A stretch of 64,000 bases of DNA. Origin: Phytoamicus setariae. GTDB lineage: Bacteria > Pseudomonadota > Alphaproteobacteria > Rhizobiales > Rhizobiaceae. The position numbers and the translations under genes are program-made. The stretch spans positions 1 through 64,000 of the forward strand of contig NZ_JAEQNC010000020.1 in assembly GCF_016722925.1 (NCBI RefSeq). The letters run 5' to 3'. The first letter of the stretch is position 1, and every line of letters starts with the position of its first letter. Of this stretch, positions 60,191 through 64,000 are shown in pieces. The notes beneath the pieces were generated by a model. It worked only from the letters and a program-made list of their open reading frames with translations. It searched no databases and was not told the DNA's origin.

Positions 60191-62440
60191 TTATCCGCTT
60201 ACCGAGAATGTGACGGTCTGCTCGGTGAAAGCACCGCAATTTGCCTTGAGCGTGATCGTGCCTGCCGCGTCGCCTGCTTCCAGCCAGAAACCGGTGACGC
60301 CACCCTTGAAGCTCTGCAGCGACGGTCCGATGATGCGGCCCGGACCTTTGACGGTAAAGCTGACCGGTTCCTCGTAAAAAGGCAGGACGTTGCCGCATTG
60401 GTCGAGCACCCGGGCAATGACGCGGACGCTGTCCTTCTCCGCTGCGCGCAGATCGGTGGCATCTGGCGCAATCTCAAGCGTCGTCGGCACAGGATCACCG
60501 GGAAGGGTCACGGTCTTGACGAGCTTGCCGTCGACATAGCCCCTGAAAACACCCTGTTTCCAGACAAAACCCCAGGTGCCGAATTCTTCGGGGGTCACGT
60601 TGCGCTGGTCGAGAATGACGGGCGGGTGCGACAGGTGCGGATAGGTTTCGCGGTCGGGATAATAGCGCTTGACTGGACGGTCGCCGAATTGCGTTTCGAT
60701 ATAATCGCAGTTGGTGAGGATGATCAGTGGCAGCACGCCGCCGATATTGCGCTCGCCGCGCGCCCAATAGGTCACCGGCTGCAATATGGCTCCTTCAGAG
60801 GGATCGCCTTGCGAGGAATAGGCATAGGCGGCGAATTTCGGTTCGCGGAACGTGTCAAGCACGCCATGATAACAGACGCGGTCGCCGGAGCCAAAATCCT
60901 TGTGCGTGTTGTAGTCGAACATGCACCAGCCGGTCGATCCGGAGATGTTGTCGTCGCCGGCAACGGCATTGAGGATCAGAAGATGACGGGTGACATGCTC
61001 GGCCTGCCGCTGCTCCTGGTCGAAGCGCTTGGTCGGGTACATGTGGCCGTTGTATTCAGTGATCATATAGGGGATCGGCCGGGTAATACCGGTGGTCTCG
61101 ACCCGGTCGCGCAGGACGACGCGGCCACGATTGTTGCCCGGCATTTCCTCCTGCCCGAGGATGAAGTCGTTCATCGTGTAGACGTCTTCGAGCAGTTCCG
61201 AATTGGTGATGAAGCGGACGCCGCCGGTCTGGCGGGTCCGGTCGAGTTCACGCGCCAGCCGGTTGGTCTCGACATAGAAGTCGTGATTGTCCTGGCTCTC
61301 GTTGATGCGCACGCCCCAGATGATGATCGACGGATGGTTCCAGTCCCGCTCGATCATGCGGCGAACGTTCTCGATGGATTCCTGCTGCCAGGCCTTGCCA
61401 CCGATATGTTGCCATCCGGGGATCTCTTCGAACACCAGCAGCCCGATCTCGTCGCAGCGCTCGATGAAGCTCTTGGCCTGGGGGTAGTGCGAGGTGCGCA
61501 CGATGTTGCAGCGCAGATCGTATTTCATGACGTCGGCGTCTTTTTGCTGCGCTCTTTTGCCGAGCGCATAGCCGGAATAGGGGAACGCCTGGTGGCGGTT
61601 GAGGCCGCGCAGCTTCAGCAGCTTGCCGTTCAGCAGGAAACCTGTGGGCGTATACTCGGCAGTACGGAAGCCGAAACGGCTCGCAAGGGAATCCTTGCCG
61701 GAAGCGGTCTCGATCTCTGCAGTGAGGGTATAAAGGACGGGGTTGTCGATATCCCAAAGCGCAAGTCCGGTGAGATCGGTAATCTTAAGCGTGGACTGGT
61801 AGCCGGCAATGGCCGCGGACGCGGTCGCAACCGTGGCACCATGCTTGTCGGAAATCGTGACTTTCACCATGCCGGAAACATCAACGTCTTGATGATTGGC
61901 GAGGTCGACGCGTACGGAGACCTGCTTGCTGTCTGCCAGCGCATCCGGGGTCTCGATTTTCATGTTCTTGATAGCGACCGGGCTCGTGACCTTGAGCCAG
62001 ACGTCGCGGTAGATCCCGGCATAGGTGAGATAATCGATCATGCCTCCGAACGGCGGGATTTCCGGGTTTTCCGAGCCGTCGATCTTGACGGTCAGCAGGT
62101 TGTCGCCGCGCTTGAGATGCGGGGTGAGGCGGGCCTCGAAGGGCGTATAGCCGTCCGTGTGAGCGATGAGCTTCTCGCCGTTGAGCCAGACCTCGCTGTC
62201 GGCCATCGCGCCATCGAAAACCAGCGAGACCTCGCGACCCTCGAAGCCGGCTTCCCAGGCGATGATCCTCTGGTAGGTGAAGGGCTTCTGGTAGCTGGTT
62301 TCGTCGAAGTAGTTGTAGGGCAGTTCAACAGCGGTGTGCGGCAGCCGTACCGTCTCACCCGCCTGCAGCGTCTTCGTCGCGCCGGCATCGAAGCCGTGGC
62401 TGAAGACCCAGTTGCTGTTGAAAGTCTCGTATCTGCGCAT
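60191..62440 (-). CDS. glycoside hydrolase family 2 (beta-galactosidase type)
   Basis: This 749-residue GH2 enzyme has the N-terminal jelly-roll (FDGAMADSEVWLNGEKLIAH), immunoglobulin-like domain and TIM barrel. RGLNRHQAFPYSGYALGKRA and VRTSHYPQAKSFIERCDEIG are typical. The acid/base glutamate lies in IIIWGVRINESQDN and the nucleophile glutamate in YMITEYNGHMYP. No signal peptide is seen, so it works in the cytosol on imported sugar. Beta-galactosidase is most likely; beta-glucuronidase or mannosidase cannot be excluded. Its place between permease and ATPase genes ties it to that transporter. Confidence 0.92.
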   Translation of the reverse strand: MRRYETFNSNWVFSHGFDAGATKTLQAGETVRLPHTAVELPYNYFDETSYQKPFTYQRIIAWEAGFEGREVSLVFDGAMADSEVWLNGEKLIAHTDGYTPFEARLTPHLKRGDNLLTVKIDGSENPEIPPFGGMIDYLTYAGIYRDVWLKVTSPVAIKNMKIETPDALADSKQVSVRVDLANHQDVDVSGMVKVTISDKHGATVATASAAIAGYQSTLKITDLTGLALWDIDNPVLYTLTAEIETASGKDSLASRFGFRTAEYTPTGFLLNGKLLKLRGLNRHQAFPYSGYALGKRAQQKDADVMKYDLRCNIVRTSHYPQAKSFIERCDEIGLLVFEEIPGWQHIGGKAWQQESIENVRRMIERDWNHPSIIIWGVRINESQDNHDFYVETNRLARELDRTRQTGGVRFITNSELLEDVYTMNDFILGQEEMPGNNRGRVVLRDRVETTGITRPIPYMITEYNGHMYPTKRFDQEQRQAEHVTRHLLILNAVAGDDNISGSTGWCMFDYNTHKDFGSGDRVCYHGVLDTFREPKFAAYAYSSQGDPSEGAILQPVTYWARGERNIGGVLPLIILTNCDYIETQFGDRPVKRYYPDRETYPHLSHPPVILDQRNVTPEEFGTWGFVWKQGVFRGYVDGKLVKTVTLPGDPVPTTLEIAPDATDLRAAEKDSVRVIARVLDQCGNVLPFYEEPVSFTVKGPGRIIGPSLQSFKGGVTGFWLEAGDAAGTITLKANCGAFTEQTVTFSVSG

Positions 62441-62450
62441 TTTCAAGTTC

Positions 62451-63275
62451 CTATTTCACCGAGCCAAGCATGCCCTGGACGAACTGGCGCTGCATGACGA
62501 AGAAGACGAAGAGTGTCGGGAGGGTTGCGAGGATGGTGCCAATCATCACGACACCGAAATCGGGATAGTAAGCCGAGGCGAGCGAGGAGACGACGAGCGT
62601 TATTGTCTTGGTCTCGTTCGACTGCAGCACGATCAGCGGCCAGAGGTAGTTGTTCCAGTTGGTCATGAAGACGATGACCAGGGCCGCCGCATAGGTCGAG
62701 CGCATCACAGGCATATAGATATAGAGGAAGATCTGCCATTCCTTGAGACCGTCGACCTTGGCCGCATCGCGCAACTCGGTCGGGAATGCCTTGGTGGCCT
62801 GGCGGAAGTAGAAGATGATGAAGGCCGAGGCGATGGTCGGCAGCATGATGGCGACATGCGTATTGATAAGCCCAAGCCGCCCCATCAAGATAAAGAGCGG
62901 GATCATCAGTGCCGCGAAGGGCACCATCAAGGTCAGCAATACGACGGAATAGATCCTGTCGCGCCACTTCGACTTGAACATCTCGAAGCCGTAGCCGGCC
63001 AGTGACGACACCACGATGGTGAGGATTGTTGCTAGGATCGCGACCTTGAACGAATTCCAGAACACCAGCGGTACATTCACTTGGGTGAAGAAGTTGGCGA
63101 CATTCGTCGCGAATGCACTGCCGAAGCTCACTTTGCCCTTGATGATGTCGATCGAGGTGTTCGATGAACTGATCACCATCCAGATGAACGGGAAAATTGA
63201 CAGGAAGGCGGCGATCCCGAGCACGACATACTGTGCGGCGGTAGGCAGCAGGCGGTTGGCGCGTGCGGAGATCAT
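62451..63275 (-). CDS. sugar ABC transporter permease (MalG/LacG-like)
   Basis: This 274-residue protein has six helices and the coupling loop FPTELRDAAKVDGLKEWQIF. Its start overlaps the first permease stop (ATGA). A longer reading that begins inside the other permease gene is rejected. It resembles LacG of the lactose system, in keeping with the GH2 gene behind it. Confidence 0.93.
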   Translation of the reverse strand: MISARANRLLPTAAQYVVLGIAAFLSIFPFIWMVISSSNTSIDIIKGKVSFGSAFATNVANFFTQVNVPLVFWNSFKVAILATILTIVVSSLAGYGFEMFKSKWRDRIYSVVLLTLMVPFAALMIPLFILMGRLGLINTHVAIMLPTIASAFIIFYFRQATKAFPTELRDAAKVDGLKEWQIFLYIYMPVMRSTYAAALVIVFMTNWNNYLWPLIVLQSNETKTITLVVSSLASAYYPDFGVVMIGTILATLPTLFVFFVMQRQFVQGMLGSVK

Positions 63276-64000
63276 GACCGGTCCCTCGCGGCATAGAATT
63301 GCAGGAAGGAGAACAGCGCGACCATGATCACAATGACGTATGACATCGTTGCGGCATAGCCGAAGCTCGGCATCTGGCGGAAGGTCACGTTGTAGATGTA
63401 GAGCGACAGCGTCATCGTCGAATTGGCCGGGCTGCCGCGACCCTCGGTCAGGTTGTAGACCTCGTCGAACAGCTGGATCGTGCCGATGGTCGAGATGATG
63501 GTCGTGAACAGGATAACCGGCTTCAGCATCGGGATGGTTATGTAGAAAAAGCGCGCCCACCCGGGGACGCCGTCGATCTTCGCTGCCTCGTAGATCGACT
63601 TGTCGATGTTCTGCATCGCCGCGAGATAGAAAATCATGTTGTAGCCGGTCCAGCGCCAGGTGATGGCGAGGATCACGAGGACCTTGGCCCAGAACGTATC
63701 GGTGAACCAGCCAATCGGCGAATCGACAATTCCGATCACCATCAGCGCCGAATTCACCACGCCATCGACGGCGAACATGCTCTTGAAGAGAACGGAATAG
63801 GCGACCAGCGAGGCCACGCAGGGCAGGAAGATCGCGGTGCGGAAGAATCCGACGAATTTCAGCCGGTCATTGTTGAGCATGGCGGCCAGGATCAGCGCCA
63901 GCATGATCATGATCGGCACCTGCACCACGAAGAAGACCACCGTGTTGTAGAGCGCGTTTAGGAAGACCGGATCGTTCCAGAGCCGGATGATGTTGGCGAA
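63272..64000 (-). CDS. sugar ABC transporter permease (MalF/LacF-like), partial
   Basis: The gene runs off the right edge; at least 242 residues are seen. The visible part begins FANIIRLWNDPVFLNALYNT, carries the coupling loop YEAAKIDGVPGWARFFYITI and ends at RDRS. No start is inside the window, and a GTG at 63940 is an internal codon. A substrate-binding protein gene probably lies further right. Confidence 0.93.
   Translation of the reverse strand, partial: FANIIRLWNDPVFLNALYNTVVFFVVQVPIMIMLALILAAMLNNDRLKFVGFFRTAIFLPCVASLVAYSVLFKSMFAVDGVVNSALMVIGIVDSPIGWFTDTFWAKVLVILAITWRWTGYNMIFYLAAMQNIDKSIYEAAKIDGVPGWARFFYITIPMLKPVILFTTIISTIGTIQLFDEVYNLTEGRGSPANSTMTLSLYIYNVTFRQMPSFGYAATMSYVIVIMVALFSFLQFYAARDRS

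Noticed and set aside
60398-62497. 699-codon plus-strand frame opposite the GH2 gene
   Set aside because: It is antisense to a fully conserved GH2 enzyme; its composition is arginine/valine/aspartate-rich without domains. GC-rich codon bias produces such shadow frames.

Overview
The window reads as chromosomal DNA of an alphaproteobacterium of the Rhizobiaceae type (Rhizobium, Agrobacterium or Ensifer-like). This rests on gene order and families: an Flp pilin with TadE-like genes beside deoB-upp, a nucleoside salvage and BMP-type ABC transporter block, several two-permease sugar ABC systems, and GC-rich coding with AGGAG-type ribosome sites. No species is claimed.

Layout. 1-2.6 kb: a possible small-RNA end, an Flp pilin gene and three Tad/Cpa-type accessory genes. 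2.6-12.1 kb: nucleoside salvage, with deoB and upp on the plus strand converging on deoA, cdd, two permeases, an ATPase and a BMP-family binding protein on the minus strand. 12.3-13.7 kb: msrA, a small membrane protein and tRNA-Ser(GGA).

13.69-24.12 kb: an integrated element of about 10.4 kb, bounded by an exact 18-bp direct repeat of the tRNA-Ser 3' end. It carries a tyrosine integrase, a divergent pair of Arc-type (ribbon-helix-helix) regulators around a large inverted-repeat operator, an SDH/ClpP-like serine protease, a Fic protein with its antitoxin-like partner, an HK97-type capsid and prohead protease, a zinc-ribbon protein and a helix-turn-helix replication-type protein holding iteron-like repeats. 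I see no terminase, portal or tail gene, so it resembles a phage satellite or a stripped prophage. The most unusual point is that an ORF just upstream of the replication-type gene has no start codon in the integrated state. If the two ends are joined at the 18-bp repeat, as in the excised circle, it gains an ATG and a Shine-Dalgarno site from the other end. Excision would thus rebuild the gene and place the integrase, replication and capsid genes on one strand in one order.

24.4-25.0 kb: an IS21-family remnant. 25.1-39.8 kb: a 12-gene co-directional catabolic and uptake cluster (LLM monooxygenase, binding protein, two permeases, two ATPases, flavin reductase, acetoacetyl-CoA synthetase, thiolase, SDR, acyl-CoA dehydrogenase, APH-like kinase) under an apparent FadR/GntR regulator with a matching operator. 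40.2-46.5 kb: mixed small genes and relics (AAA ATPase fragment, GFA protein, ArsR-SRPBCC pair, winged-helix/TPR regulator, MFS transporter, decayed epoxide hydrolase). 46.5-53.3 kb: a periplasmic copper-handling cluster with a class III cyclase. 53.4-56.8 kb: an Lrp-type regulator divergent from alr-dadA-ridA (alanine catabolism). 57-64 kb: a beta-galactosidase-type GH2 enzyme with a sugar ABC transporter and an oxidoreductase/aldo-keto reductase fusion; this set runs off the right edge.
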